DNA of 47,218 bases from the NCBI RefSeq assembly GCF_009711405.1, contig NZ_SMLW01000669.1, positions 1 to 47,218 of the forward strand. The letters run 5' to 3'. Origin of the DNA: Fulvivirga kasyanovii (GTDB lineage: Bacteria > Bacteroidota > Bacteroidia > Cytophagales > Cyclobacteriaceae). The notes beneath the pieces are model-generated. The model worked only from the letters and a program-made list of their open reading frames with translations. It was not told the origin of the DNA and did no database searches. A program made the position numbers and the translations under genes. Of this stretch, positions 32,286 through 41,174 are shown piece after piece; positions within the stretch are counted from its first letter, which is position 1; every line of letters starts with the position of its first letter.

Positions 32286-33587
32286 ATGATCGAGGAAAAA
32301 GTAAAATACAAGGTCAAAGATATTTCTTTGGCAGCGTGGGGCCGTAAGGAGATTGAACTTGCGGAAGCGGAAATGCCAGGTTTGATGGCACTTCGCGAAG
32401 AGTATGGAAAAGAGAAGCCCCTTAAGGGTGCCAGAATTGCAGGTTGTCTTCACATGACTATTCAGACTGCAGTATTGATCGAGACTTTGGTAGAGCTTGG
32501 TGCCGAAGTTACCTGGTCTTCTTGTAATATATTCTCTACCCAGGACCATGCCGCTGCTGCTATTGCTGCTGCAGGTATCCCCGTTTATGCCTGGAAAGGA
32601 ATGAACGCCGAAGAATTTGACTGGTGTATTGAACAGACTCTTATCTTCCCTGATGGTCAGCCCCTCAACATGATCCTGGATGATGGTGGTGACCTTACCA
32701 ATATGGTATTTGACAAATACCCTCAGTACGTTCAGGGTATTAAAGGACTTTCAGAAGAAACAACTACCGGAGTTCACAGACTGATCGAAAGAGAGAAGAA
32801 TGGTACTTTGGTTATGCCTGCCATTAACGTAAACGACTCTGTTACCAAGTCTAAATTTGATAACAAATATGGTTGTAAAGAATCACTCGTAGATGCTATC
32901 AGAAGAGCAACCGATGTGATGATGGCAGGAAAAGTAGCTGTTGTAGGTGGTTACGGTGATGTTGGTAAAGGTTCTGCTGCTTCATTAAGAGGAGCCGGAG
33001 CCAGAGTGATCGTAACTGAAATTGACCCTATATGTGCACTTCAGGCTGCCATGGATGGCTTTGAAGTGAAGAAAATGGATGACGCAGTAAAAGAAGCTGA
33101 CATCGTAGTTACAGCCACAGGTAATAAGGACATCATTGTGGGCCGTCACTTCGAGAGCATGAAGGACAAAACCATTGTTTGTAACATCGGTCACTTCGAT
33201 AACGAGATTGATGTTGCGTGGTTGAACAAAAATGCTGAAAAAGATGAGATCAAGCCTCAGGTTGACAAATACAGACTATCTAGTGGCAATGATATAATCC
33301 TTTTGGCAGAAGGAAGACTGGTAAATCTTGGATGTGCCACCGGCCACCCTTCATTTGTAATGTCTAACTCATTTACTAACCAGACTTTGGCTCAGATAGA
33401 ACTTTGGACTAATGCTGATAATTACGAAAACAAAGTTTATACGCTGCCTAAGCACCTGGATGAGAAAGTAGCAAGACTGCACCTGCAAAAAATTGGTGTT
33501 GAGCTTGAAGAGCTTAGCGAAGACCAGGCCAAGTATATTGGAGTAACTGTTGAAGGTCCTTACAAACCTGATTACTACAGGTATTAA
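32286..33587 (+). CDS. ahcY: adenosylhomocysteinase (S-adenosylhomocysteine hydrolase)
   Basis: Hydrolyses S-adenosylhomocysteine to adenosine and homocysteine, clearing the inhibitory product of methylation. ATG at 32286 ([10 protein letters not shown]) gives 433 residues, the expected length; the frame runs upstream to 32214 but that extension lies over the promoter. Marks of the family are [35 protein letters not shown] (substrate/NAD contacts), [20 protein letters not shown] (NAD-binding), [13 protein letters not shown] and the ending [11 protein letters not shown] canonical promoter sits at 32220-32250 and a terminator follows. It is monocistronic. Confidence 0.97.
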   Translation: MIEEKVKYKVKDISLAAWGRKEIELAEAEMPGLMALREEYGKEKPLKGARIAGCLHMTIQTAVLIETLVELGAEVTWSSCNIFSTQDHAAAAIAAAGIPVYAWKGMNAEEFDWCIEQTLIFPDGQPLNMILDDGGDLTNMVFDKYPQYVQGIKGLSEETTTGVHRLIEREKNGTLVMPAINVNDSVTKSKFDNKYGCKESLVDAIRRATDVMMAGKVAVVGGYGDVGKGSAASLRGAGARVIVTEIDPICALQAAMDGFEVKKMDDAVKEADIVVTATGNKDIIVGRHFESMKDKTIVCNIGHFDNEIDVAWLNKNAEKDEIKPQVDKYRLSSGNDIILLAEGRLVNLGCATGHPSFVMSNSFTNQTLAQIELWTNADNYENKVYTLPKHLDEKVARLHLQKIGVELEELSEDQAKYIGVTVEGPYKPDYYRY

Positions 33588-33614
33588 TTAGGGAACTTTC
33601 CTGATGATATAAAT

Positions 33615-33645
33615 AAAGGCTGCCTTATGGAAGGGCAGCCTTTTT
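33615..33645 (+). terminator. intrinsic terminator of ahcY
   Basis: AAGGCTGCC and GGCAGCCTT form a 9-bp stem with a 9-10-base loop followed by a five-T run (33641-33645). It lies in the 79 bases between ahcY and the convergent anti-sigma-like gene and could serve both. Confidence 0.9.
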
Positions 33646-33666
33646 AGTTACTGTACAGAATTACAA

Positions 33667-34200
33667 TCAATACTGCATTTCAGTTCTTCTGCTTTTGAAA
33701 AATGGTCTGAGTACTACCTTGTCCAGCAAAAGCAGGGCAAGTATTAATACTGCAAACAACAGCCCATCTGTAATGATCTTTAGGTTAACACTATCAGGAA
33801 GCTGAACATCCGGCATTTCCATTACATTGCCCACCTGAGGCAGCTCGACAGTGTCAAACATATCCAGGGTCAGCATGCTTTCGGTCATATACAATGAGCC
33901 GGCAATTACGGTTAACAGGGCAAGAATAAGGATGATCAATCCGTTTTTCCTGGAATAATTTATACTTTTAACTATAGGCTTGTCCAGGTTGGCCATTACT
34001 TTACTGCTGAAATTTTTCGAAGGTGTTTGCAGTGTTGCGGTCATTAGCAGTAGCTGGTCGGTCTTTTTAAGCTCCTCCAACCGGAAAGCAACCTGAGGTT
34101 GATCACATGCCTTTTCGACCCTGGCAGCTTCCTCTTTGCTCAATAATCCATCTATATAATCAAGCAGCAGCTCGTCTGTTATTTTTAATGGCTTTTCCAT
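33667..34200 (-). CDS. two-span membrane protein, probable anti-sigma factor
   Basis: 177 residues. The N-terminal 60 (KITDELLLDYIDGLLSKEEA ... EELKKTDQLLL) resemble the cytoplasmic sigma-binding helices of anti-sigma factors, but the zinc-binding HxxxCxxC is absent. Two membrane helices follow (GLIILILALLTVIAGSLYM and GLLFAVLILALLLLDKVVL), with a short periplasmic loop between. It begins two bases after the sigma gene, so the pair is one operon. A sigma/anti-sigma assignment is inferred from that context and topology. Confidence 0.68.
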   Translation of the reverse strand: MEKPLKITDELLLDYIDGLLSKEEAARVEKACDQPQVAFRLEELKKTDQLLLMTATLQTPSKNFSSKVMANLDKPIVKSINYSRKNGLIILILALLTVIAGSLYMTESMLTLDMFDTVELPQVGNVMEMPDVQLPDSVNLKIITDGLLFAVLILALLLLDKVVLRPFFKSRRTEMQY

Positions 34201-34202
34201 AA

Positions 34203-34760
34203 CTATAAATTTAATGCCTCTTCCTTTAATATTGTTTTCATTTCATCGGCTAATTTTTTTCTGGCCCTGTGTAGCCTTACCTTCGCCGTATTAAAACTCA
34301 TATTGGTTATTTCTGAGATTTCGTCAAGCGAAAAATCTTTTAAGTAAAATAACGTAAGTATGTTCCGGTCTATCTCCGGCAGTTTTCCCAGAGCCTGTTT
34401 AATAAACCTTTTTTGATCCTGAAGCTCCATCTCCGGAGTGGAGCTTTCATAGTAGGTGTACTTCACCGTGTCCAGACTTTCTTTCTTTATTTTTTGTTTT
34501 CTCTTGCAGGTAATAGCCGTATTAAAGACTATCCTGTAGAGCCAGGTGGAGAATTTTGACTGCCGGTTAAAGCTGGCGAGGTTTTGATAAGCCTTGATAA
34601 AACTATCATGAGCTACCTCCTCGGCATCCTCCCTGTTGTTCAGGATGTTCAGAGCTATGGTGAAAGCATAATTTTTATGCTTTTCTATAAGCTGATTATA
34701 GAATTCACGCTCGCCCTCCAGCACCTTGTCTATTATGATGAGATCATCCAAATTCTTCAC
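34203..34760 (-). CDS. ECF-type RNA polymerase sigma factor (second)
   Basis: 185 residues. Region 2 is clear (EREFYNQLIEKHKNYAFTIA, NREDAEEVAHDSFIKAYQNL, FSTWLYRIVFNTAITCKRKQ) and region 4 has PEIDRNILTLFYLKDFSLDE and ISEITNMSFNTAKVRLHRARK. It starts with GTG at 34760, with no ATG seen in frame nearby. The sequence fits the group near SigW/RpoE, used for envelope stress. It is upstream of and adjacent to a two-span membrane protein that probably controls it. Confidence 0.92.
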   Translation of the reverse strand: MKNLDDLIIIDKVLEGEREFYNQLIEKHKNYAFTIALNILNNREDAEEVAHDSFIKAYQNLASFNRQSKFSTWLYRIVFNTAITCKRKQKIKKESLDTVKYTYYESSTPEMELQDQKRFIKQALGKLPEIDRNILTLFYLKDFSLDEISEITNMSFNTAKVRLHRARKKLADEMKTILKEEALNL

Positions 34761-34970
34761 GCCGCTTTGACGCAGGTTAATCTACTTAAGTTACAGCTAT
34801 TTTTAAATTTTTTCAATGGATATCCGGCGCACGCCACCGTTATCTGAAAGCAACGGAGAAAATATTTGAAATACCCAACCAAAAGGACACCGGCTAAAGT
34901 AATCCCAACCAACCGGCTTTTGTGCATATATTAAACTTTTCCCTAAATGTGTTAAGTGGTTTTGGAATGA

Positions 34971-35155
34971 CTGCTAACAGAGCTAAATCGCAGCTTTACT
35001 AAACTTCTGAAAGTTTGGTAAAGCTTAACTTGTTCGGTAACACCGGCTGAAGGTAATAACCTTAAAGCAGAGGTTGCTACCTTTCTGAGCATCGCCTCTC
35101 CCGGCAAATGGTCTCCTGCCATAATTGAATATTGTGCCTCCGAATGCCGTAGAGT
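34971..35155 (+). repeat. structured intergenic repeat, copy B
   Basis: Second copy of the element at 26371-26555. The hairpin GCTTTACTAAACTT, loop CTGA, AAGTTTGGTAAAGC has 14 pairs with only one G-U. Compared with copy A, a G-U pair in the stem is A-U here, so the base change keeps the pairing. The downstream GGCTGA-GGTAATA-CCTTAAAGC block is also conserved. Confidence 0.75.
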
Positions 35156-35321
35156 TCTTCGAGAGACTCTACTGGGAAGTAATATATAATCCGCCCTTAA
35201 CGTAATAGCATTGTAGCCCCCTCGATGGGACAGTTGGCCGGTGGTTTTTTAACTTTTTGATAAATCTTTGCTTCAGCCGAAGCTTCTAATTTCTAAACTG
35301 TTCTGTAGCACTTAGACCGTC

Positions 35322-35385
35322 ATCCTGAAATTTTCCATCTTGTGCACCAAAATATACGGCAAACTTTATGGAAAATATTCAGGAT
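35322..35385. repeat. 17/18-bp inverted repeat with GTCATCCTGA end
   Basis: ATCCTGAAATTTTCCAT (35322-35338) is repeated in reverse complement as ATGGAAAATATTCAGGAT (35368-35385), with a single extra base, around a 29-base loop. It begins just inside GTCATCCTGA (35319), similar to the GTCATACTGA start of the element at 26678-26793. Confidence 0.65.
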
Positions 35386-35654
35386 CCCCTGATCGTGGCA
35401 ATGCCGAAATTTCTGCCACACACTCTATCAAACCCCTAATCTCTCCAGCTCTTCATTTAGTAGATGTTAGGCGGTCACGAACTTTGTCTCGCACCCGTCA
35501 TTACTTTCCAGTGAATAGTCTTGAAAAGACCCCGCGATATTTTAATCTGTCATAGAGTGGGGTTGAGCTAATAGTAAAAAAAATTTTTGATCGTTGTAAC
35601 CTGCATCCAGACAAGTGCGTCAAAGGGGCAAATGTTTAACAAAAGGTCAAAAAA

Positions 35655-36008
35655 ATGGAAATCGAATTTATTGCAATCTTTATTCCGATCATAGCCATCA
35701 TAGGTGTGGTAATTATGATCATTTACTTAAGAAGATATACCAACGTAGAGCGTTTGGCAATGATTGAAAAAGGAATGTCTCCGGGGGATCTGCCTAAATC
35801 CAGGGCTAATACCAGCGGTCCACTCAGGTTTTCCCTGTTATTGATCGGAATAGGCCTGGGGTTCATTGTAGGTTATTTTATAGATGCCAATACCAATATG
35901 AATGAACTTAGCTATTTCTCCATGCTCTTTATATTTGGAGGTATAGGCCTGGGCTTATCATACATCATTGAAGAGAAAAAGTCCCGTGAAGAGAGCCTTA
36001 CTAGATAA
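35655..36008 (+). CDS. small two- or three-span membrane protein (DUF6249-like)
   Basis: 117 residues with hydrophobic helices at 4-25 (EFIAIFIPIIAIIGVVIMII), 56-75 (GPLRFSLLLIGIGLGFIVGY) and 88-106 (SMLFIFGGIGLGLSYI). Between them a conserved cytoplasmic loop reads RRYTNVERLAMIEKGMSPGD. This arrangement (IEKGM loop followed by two helices) is a widespread Bacteroidota family of unknown role, often called DUF6249. Its last eight bases overlap the end of the convergent DASS transporter gene. Confidence 0.75.
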   Translation: MEIEFIAIFIPIIAIIGVVIMIIYLRRYTNVERLAMIEKGMSPGDLPKSRANTSGPLRFSLLLIGIGLGFIVGYFIDANTNMNELSYFSMLFIFGGIGLGLSYIIEEKKSREESLTR

Positions 36009-37437
36009 AGATCAGGCCTACCAGCCAACTTGTGGCCATTGTCAGTATGATGATGGCCACAATATTTAGCAAGATCCCTGCTTTCATCATATCCCGCATC
36101 CGGATGTGGCCACTGGCAAAAACGATGGCATTGGGAGGTGTGGAAATAGGCATCATAAAAGCACAGCTTGAGGCCAGTGTAGCGGGTATAACCAATATCA
36201 GCGGGTTGACATCCAAGCCATTGGCTACACCAATCACCACCGGGATAAAGATAGCCACCAGAGCTACGTTGCTCATCAGCTCCGTCATCAGCAATACAAT
36301 CGCCGTTACTACAAGGGTAAGTACCAGGAGGCTTGTTCCATGGTAATTACTTACCGCATCACCAATAAGCTGGATAATCCCTACTTCCTCAAGGCTTTTG
36401 GCCAGGCACATGCCTCCTCCGAACAGGATCAGTATTCCCCATGGAAGTTTTGTGGTATCCTCCCACTGGAGCAGGGAAGTCGACCCACTGAAATTGACCG
36501 GTACGATGAACATAAGCGCCCCACCGGCCATGGCAATGGTAGTGTCAGAAAGCAGGTCAATACCTATTACCTGGTTCAGTTGCGATTTGAAGATCCAACA
36601 AAGCGCGGTGATGGCAAATATGATCATCACCAACGTCTCCTCCCTGGAAACAGCACCGAGTTGATGCAGCTTATTCATAATCACCTGCTCGGAACCCTCA
36701 ATATTTTTCATTCGGTTGGGAAACAGTACCCTGGTAAGCAGAAAATAACAGGTAAACAACAGTAAAAGACCTGTAGGTATGCCCATAAGCAGCCATTGGC
36801 TGAATTGCATTTCGTAGCCGAGCATTTGTCTCAGGTATCCTGCCATAACGATATTCGGAGGCGTGCCGATCAGGGTTATTGTACCGCCGATATTGGCAGC
36901 ATACGCAATGCTAAGCATGAGGCTAAGGGCAAAATTCTTATAAGCTTTATCAGGCTCAGTATTTTCAAGCAGAAGGCTGATCACCGATGTGGCTACCGGC
37001 AGCATCATTACCGCCGTGGCAGTATTGCTTATCCACATGCTGAGCAGGGCAGTGGAGAGCATGAACCCCAAGATGATGCCATTGCCACTGGTGCCGGTTA
37101 TTTTGATCAGGTTGAGTGCTATACGTAGATGCAGATTGTGCTTCTCCAGTGCTATGGCGATCATAAAGCCACCCATAAAAAGGAATATGATCGGGCTGGC
37201 ATATGGAGCGGTAGCCTCAGCAATTTTGAAGATCTGGAGCAGCGGTAGCATGATCATGGGAAGCAAGGCTGTTACGGGGATAGGTATTGCTTCCGTTACC
37301 CACCAGGTGACCATCCAGGCGGTCAGCGCCAAAACACGCCAGATTTCAGGAGTAAGGTATTGAGAATCTTGAAAGCGTAAGACTATAATGAAAATAATGG
37401 GGCCGAGAAGAATTAATAACCAATTAAGCCTTTTCAT
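36001..37437 (-). CDS. SLC13/DASS-family sodium-coupled dicarboxylate or sulfate transporter
   Basis: 478 residues with about 11-12 membrane helices. Family signatures are the two SNT-type clamps, SMWISNTATAVMMLPVA near residue 130-150 and a later TELMSNVALVAIFIPVV, together with ANIGGTITLIGTPPNIVMAG and MPISTPPNAIVFASG, which line the Na+ and substrate sites. Relatives carry succinate, malate, citrate or sulfate; the residue set seen here does not decide among them. It is convergent with the small membrane protein at 35655, sharing eight bases at the 3' ends. Confidence 0.9.
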   Translation of the reverse strand: MKRLNWLLILLGPIIFIIVLRFQDSQYLTPEIWRVLALTAWMVTWWVTEAIPIPVTALLPMIMLPLLQIFKIAEATAPYASPIIFLFMGGFMIAIALEKHNLHLRIALNLIKITGTSGNGIILGFMLSTALLSMWISNTATAVMMLPVATSVISLLLENTEPDKAYKNFALSLMLSIAYAANIGGTITLIGTPPNIVMAGYLRQMLGYEMQFSQWLLMGIPTGLLLLFTCYFLLTRVLFPNRMKNIEGSEQVIMNKLHQLGAVSREETLVMIIFAITALCWIFKSQLNQVIGIDLLSDTTIAMAGGALMFIVPVNFSGSTSLLQWEDTTKLPWGILILFGGGMCLAKSLEEVGIIQLIGDAVSNYHGTSLLVLTLVVTAIVLLMTELMSNVALVAIFIPVVIGVANGLDVNPLILVIPATLASSCAFMMPISTPPNAIVFASGHIRMRDMMKAGILLNIVAIIILTMATSWLVGLIFI

Positions 37438-37754
37438 TTATTAACAGGTTTAGGAAAGCATAATTAACTATAAAAATGCTTATGACCAAAGTGATGGACA
37501 CTTTCACTTTATTCGAAATAATATTTGGCAAACTTTGATTTTTCGGAATTTATTTTTAGAATAGGATGTGGATTCTCCTAAAACATATCGAACCCACCTG
37601 CGGGATTGCGGTTTTAGATCGAAGCCTGTAAGCCTTCGCAACCTGCAGCCTATCTTCGACTGTTAGTTAAACAATTAAATTTTCGACCCATCTATGAAAC
37701 TCATATTTTCTGAGTTTTCGTATTTGTTTTGTTTAACCTAAAAATCCATTTACC
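37438..37754. other. 317-bp gap with a structured leader-like region
   Basis: Between the divergent transporter and cyanophycinase-like genes. A 10-bp stem with one bulge (GCGGGATTGCG at 37600-37610 with CGCAACCTGC at 37637-37646) encloses a smaller GAAG/CTTC hairpin. I see no gene or clear promoter. Confidence 0.45.
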
Positions 37755-38837
37755 ATGAATAATTTTATGAAAAGCGGGTATGCTTTTGCCTGCACTATAT
37801 TTTTGCTGTGTGCATGTGAAACTGATAGCATATCACCGGAAAATGAAAATAAAAACCAATCATCAATAACGGAAAATCCTGAAAAATCCTCGAAACGTGC
37901 CCGGTCAAGTGCGTCGATAGGTATTGTGGGCAGTAGTGCCGATGTAAATACCTCTACCTCAGGAGGTACGGTGCTGATGGGAGGAGGGCCTGATGTAGAC
38001 GAGGCCATTCAGTGGATGATCAATCGCTCCGGAGGCGGTGACTTTGTGGTGATCCGGGCTTCAGGTACGGATGCATACAACAGCTACATCTATGGCCTTG
38101 GCTCCGTGAATTCTGTAGAAACTTTGCTTATCGATTCCAGGGTGCTGGCCAATGATGCGGGTGTGGAGGCTACCATACGAAATGCCGAAGCCTTGTTTAT
38201 TGCCGGAGGTGATCAATATGATTACGTCAGCTATTGGAAGGATACCAAAGTGGAAGGCGCCATAAATTACCTGCGAAACAGTAAAAAGGTGCCTGTTGGA
38301 GGTACTAGTGCCGGATGTGCCATACAAGGGGAAGCATATTTCGATGCAGCCAACGGTACCGTGTATTCGGATGAAGCCCTTGACGATCCGTACAACCAGT
38401 ACATGAGCCTGCAGACCGGCAATTTCCTGGATATTCCTTATCTGGAGAACACCATAACCGATACCCACTACAACGACCCCGACAGAAGGGGGCGCCATCT
38501 CACTTTTCTTGCCCGTATGAATGAAGACTGGGGTGTAAACGCCAAAGGCATAGGTGTGGACGAGGAAACAGCAGTTTGTATTGATGCCAGTGGCAAGGCC
38601 AGTGTGTTTGGTTATGGCTATGCTTTCTTTTTAAGGCAAAACGGCTTAGGGCCTGAAAGGTGTGAGCCCAACAGGTCTCTGGACTGGTATCGCGGTCGTC
38701 AGGCTGTAAAAGTTTACAGGGTTCGAGGTAACAGCTCGGGAAGCAATTATCTGTGGCTGACCAATTGGACCTCAGGGGCAGGAGGAAGCTGGCAATACTT
38801 CTATGCTGACCGGGGCAGGTTCAGGTTCTCAAATTAA
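37755..38837 (+). CDS. cyanophycinase-like peptidase (S51 family), lipoprotein
   Basis: 360 residues. The signal (MNNFMKSGYAFACTIFLLCA) ends in a lipobox with Cys21, and residues 22-55 are a flexible linker. The catalytic domain has TVLMGGGPDVDEAI, ALFIAGGDQYDYV (GGDQ, 151-154), the nucleophile Ser185 in GGTSAGCAIQG, and DTHYNDPDRRGRH (236-248). This is the S51 cyanophycinase/dipeptidase E pattern. Cyanophycinase breaks the Asp-Arg polymer; a lipid-anchored form would work outside the cytoplasm, on imported or environmental polymer. No cyanophycin synthetase is in the window. An imperfect hairpin with a T-run follows at 38857-38903. Confidence 0.88.
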   Translation: MNNFMKSGYAFACTIFLLCACETDSISPENENKNQSSITENPEKSSKRARSSASIGIVGSSADVNTSTSGGTVLMGGGPDVDEAIQWMINRSGGGDFVVIRASGTDAYNSYIYGLGSVNSVETLLIDSRVLANDAGVEATIRNAEALFIAGGDQYDYVSYWKDTKVEGAINYLRNSKKVPVGGTSAGCAIQGEAYFDAANGTVYSDEALDDPYNQYMSLQTGNFLDIPYLENTITDTHYNDPDRRGRHLTFLARMNEDWGVNAKGIGVDEETAVCIDASGKASVFGYGYAFFLRQNGLGPERCEPNRSLDWYRGRQAVKVYRVRGNSSGSNYLWLTNWTSGAGGSWQYFYADRGRFRFSN

Positions 38838-38856
38838 TTGGATATTAGCTGGAGTT

Positions 38857-38903
38857 GGTCGCCTGAGGGTTGTATAACCTGAGGGCGGCCTTCTGTTTTT
38901 TTT
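38857..38903 (+). terminator. terminator of the cyanophycinase-like gene
   Basis: GGTCGCCTGAGG and CCTGAGGGCGGCC form an imperfect GC-rich stem, followed by TTCTG and eight T. It reaches the end of the convergent membrane-protein gene at 38902. Confidence 0.75.
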
Positions 38904-39492
38904 AAGTTGGCAAAGCCAGGAAAAACTGGATCAGCATAAAATAACCAAGAACCAGGAATATGGCATGTAGCCAAACTTTTTTATTGAAATATGCCGCAGT
39001 AGCTGCCAGCAGTACACCTCCGGAACGGATAACGTTCTGGATGAATACATTCCCTATATCATTGTACACGAAGGAACTGATGATAGTAAGCACAAAATAC
39101 ACCGCAAACAGTGAGAACAGCCATCGGGTATTTTTATAGAAGTAATCTTTCAGGTCAACGTCTTCATTCTTTTTAAAATCGGGGAAAAGAATAACACTGA
39201 TAAGGTAGAAAAGGAAAATGGGGATCAGCGAGTAAATGAAGAAGAATATACTTTCGTTGATCGCAGAAGTTCTGGGCCAGATACCCCACCAGTTCTGAAT
39301 GAACATAACAAAAGCAAAAATTGTCCAGAGAAGATGCTGCCAGTAAATGCGGATATGGTTACGGTTCTTGATAATCGAACCCCAACCCTGAAAATACTCT
39401 GCACCTACATAGCCAAAGATGATAGCACTAAATACCGTGAGATACTCCGTATGGGTGAACCCTTCGATAATATCGGGGACTTTTTCCTGCAT
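38902..39492 (-). CDS. six-span membrane protein of unknown function
   Basis: 196 residues with about six helices (YLTVFSAIIFGYVGAEYFQG, IYWQHLLWTIFAFVMFIQNW, FFFIYSLIPIFLFYLISVIL, WLFSLFAVYFVLTIISSFVY and two at the C-terminus). Trp, Phe and Tyr are abundant. No motif or family is recognised. It follows recN by 20 bases on the same strand and may be the last gene of the bamD-recN operon. Confidence 0.65.
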   Translation of the reverse strand: MQEKVPDIIEGFTHTEYLTVFSAIIFGYVGAEYFQGWGSIIKNRNHIRIYWQHLLWTIFAFVMFIQNWWGIWPRTSAINESIFFFIYSLIPIFLFYLISVILFPDFKKNEDVDLKDYFYKNTRWLFSLFAVYFVLTIISSFVYNDIGNVFIQNVIRSGGVLLAATAAYFNKKVWLHAIFLVLGYFMLIQFFLALPT

Positions 39493-39512
39493 AAGGAATA
39501 AATATACAAAAA

Positions 39513-41168
39513 TTAATTAGAGCTGATAAGTTCCTTTGCACTTTCAAAAGCAATGCTTGAAGGTTTGTCGCCACCAATCATTTTGGCGATTTCCTCAATG
39601 CGCTCCTTCTCCTCCAGGGCCTTGATCTTACTTTCAGCTTTTATAGATGAGCTGTCTTTATAAACAAAGTAGTGCTTGTCTCCTTTGGCTGCAACCTGCG
39701 GCAGGTGGCTGATGGTAATGAGCTGATGGTTCTGAGCCATACGCTTCATCATTGAGCCCAGCTTCAAAGCAATCTCTCCGGAAACCCCGGTATCTATTTC
39801 ATCGAAAATGATGGTAGGCAGGGATATTTTTTGAGCCAGTATGTATTTTACACAAAACATAAACCTCGAAAACTCACCACCGGAAGCTACCTTGGAAAGC
39901 TCCTGAGGTGCTATACCCTTATTGGCACTGAAAAGGATGTTGATCAGGTCTATACCTTTATCAGTCAGTTCGCTTTTAGTGCTGGTGATTTTTACGGAGG
40001 CATCTGGTATACCTACCTGGGCCAAAAGTTCTCCAAGGTCTTTTTCAAGTTTAGTGAATACGGCACTGCGCTTTTGGCTTAGCTCCAGGGCTTTTTTCTC
40101 AGCAACATCTTTTAGTTTCGCCACATCTGCCTCAGCCTTTTGTATCTCTTCATCCATACTGTTGAAGCGATCGGTTTTGAGGGTAAGATCTTCCCGTATG
40201 CTGATCAGCTCTTCCACAGAGCCTACATGGTGCTTCTGCTGGAGCTGATAGATCATGCTGAGCCGCTCCTGCATGAGTTGGGTTTGCTCAGGGTTGAACT
40301 CAACCTGTTCTTCCTCTTTTTCCAGCTCCCTGATGATGTCCTGCAACTCTATAAAAGAACTTTCCAGGCGTTCAAAAAGTGATGAATAGCCTTTGGAGTA
40401 CTTGCTCAACTGGCCGAGGAAAACCTTTGCCTGTTGCAAACTGTCAATGGCTGAGAATTCACTATTGGAGAGTACATCCAGTGAGCCGTTGAGTTTTGTT
40501 TTTATTTCCTCAGCATGCTCCATTACTTCGAGTGAAGCCTCAAGTTCGGCCTGCTCATCTGCTTTCAGGTCGGCCTTTACCAGCTCATTCAGAAGGAAAG
40601 CATTGTAATCAGCTTCCTTGCTTATCTCCGCATTTTCGGCTTTGAGCTTCTCCAGGTGTTTCTGGGCTTTTTTATAAGCATCATAATCCTTTTTGTAAGC
40701 ATGCCTTAGGGAGGTAGTACCTGCGAAGGCATCTACAAAAGCAAGTTGGTAGTTTTGTTTGCCAAGGTTCAGCGTCTCGTGTTGCGAATGCACATCCATC
40801 AGTCGTGTGCCAAGCCTTTTGAGTACATCTAAAGTTACAGGTGTATCATTTATAAAAGCACGCGACTTGCCGGTAGGGCTTATCTCTCGCCTGAAAATAG
40901 ATACCTCTGCATAATCAAGCTCTTCTTCATCAAAGACCTTCTGTAAGTTGTAGTTTTTAATATCAAACTGACCTTCTATGATACACTTGCTTTCTTCATC
41001 AAACAGCGCTTTGGTGTCTGCCCGGTTGCCCAAAAGCAGACCGACTGCTCCAAGCATAATAGATTTACCCGCACCCGTTTCACCTGTAATGATGTTCAGG
41101 TTGGCTGATGGGGTGATTTCCAGATGTTGGATTAGTGCATAATTCTTGATTAGAAGATGTTTTAGCAT
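39513..41168 (-). CDS. recN: DNA repair protein RecN
   Basis: 551-residue SMC-like ATPase for repair of double-strand breaks. Walker A is GETGAGKS at 29-36 (NIITGETGAGKSIMLGAVGL). The signature LSKVASGGEFSRFMFCVKYI and Walker B IIFDEIDTGVSGE lie in the C-terminal part. Two long coiled coils separate the halves (HLEKLKAENAEISKEADYNA; FNSMDEEIQKAEADVAKLKD). RecN is normally near 550 residues. It is the sixth gene of the bamD-rpoZ-coaBC-porD block and is seven bases after the 71-residue gene. Confidence 0.96.
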   Translation of the reverse strand: MLKHLLIKNYALIQHLEITPSANLNIITGETGAGKSIMLGAVGLLLGNRADTKALFDEESKCIIEGQFDIKNYNLQKVFDEEELDYAEVSIFRREISPTGKSRAFINDTPVTLDVLKRLGTRLMDVHSQHETLNLGKQNYQLAFVDAFAGTTSLRHAYKKDYDAYKKAQKHLEKLKAENAEISKEADYNAFLLNELVKADLKADEQAELEASLEVMEHAEEIKTKLNGSLDVLSNSEFSAIDSLQQAKVFLGQLSKYSKGYSSLFERLESSFIELQDIIRELEKEEEQVEFNPEQTQLMQERLSMIYQLQQKHHVGSVEELISIREDLTLKTDRFNSMDEEIQKAEADVAKLKDVAEKKALELSQKRSAVFTKLEKDLGELLAQVGIPDASVKITSTKSELTDKGIDLINILFSANKGIAPQELSKVASGGEFSRFMFCVKYILAQKISLPTIIFDEIDTGVSGEIALKLGSMMKRMAQNHQLITISHLPQVAAKGDKHYFVYKDSSSIKAESKIKALEEKERIEEIAKMIGGDKPSSIAFESAKELISSN

Positions 41169-41174
41169 CCTGAT

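Larger units (their letters stand above)
34761..35654. other. 894-bp non-coding gap with structured repeats
   Basis: Between the sigma gene and a divergent small membrane protein. It contains repeat copy B (34971-35155), a 7-bp hairpin at 35149-35172, an inverted repeat (35322-35385) and other small hairpins. A 71-codon frame at 35340-35555 lies over the inverted repeat and is not supported. No gene or mobile enzyme is visible. Confidence 0.6.

Noticed and set aside
34995-35026. Hairpin of repeat copy B as a plain intrinsic terminator
   Set aside because: It is not next to a gene end in that direction, has no T-run, and its sequence is shared with copy A far away, so a repeat is the better reading.
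35340-35555. 71-codon plus-strand open frame
   Set aside because: It covers the inverted repeat at 35322-35385 and small hairpins; residue content is not protein-like and no RBS or neighbour supports it.
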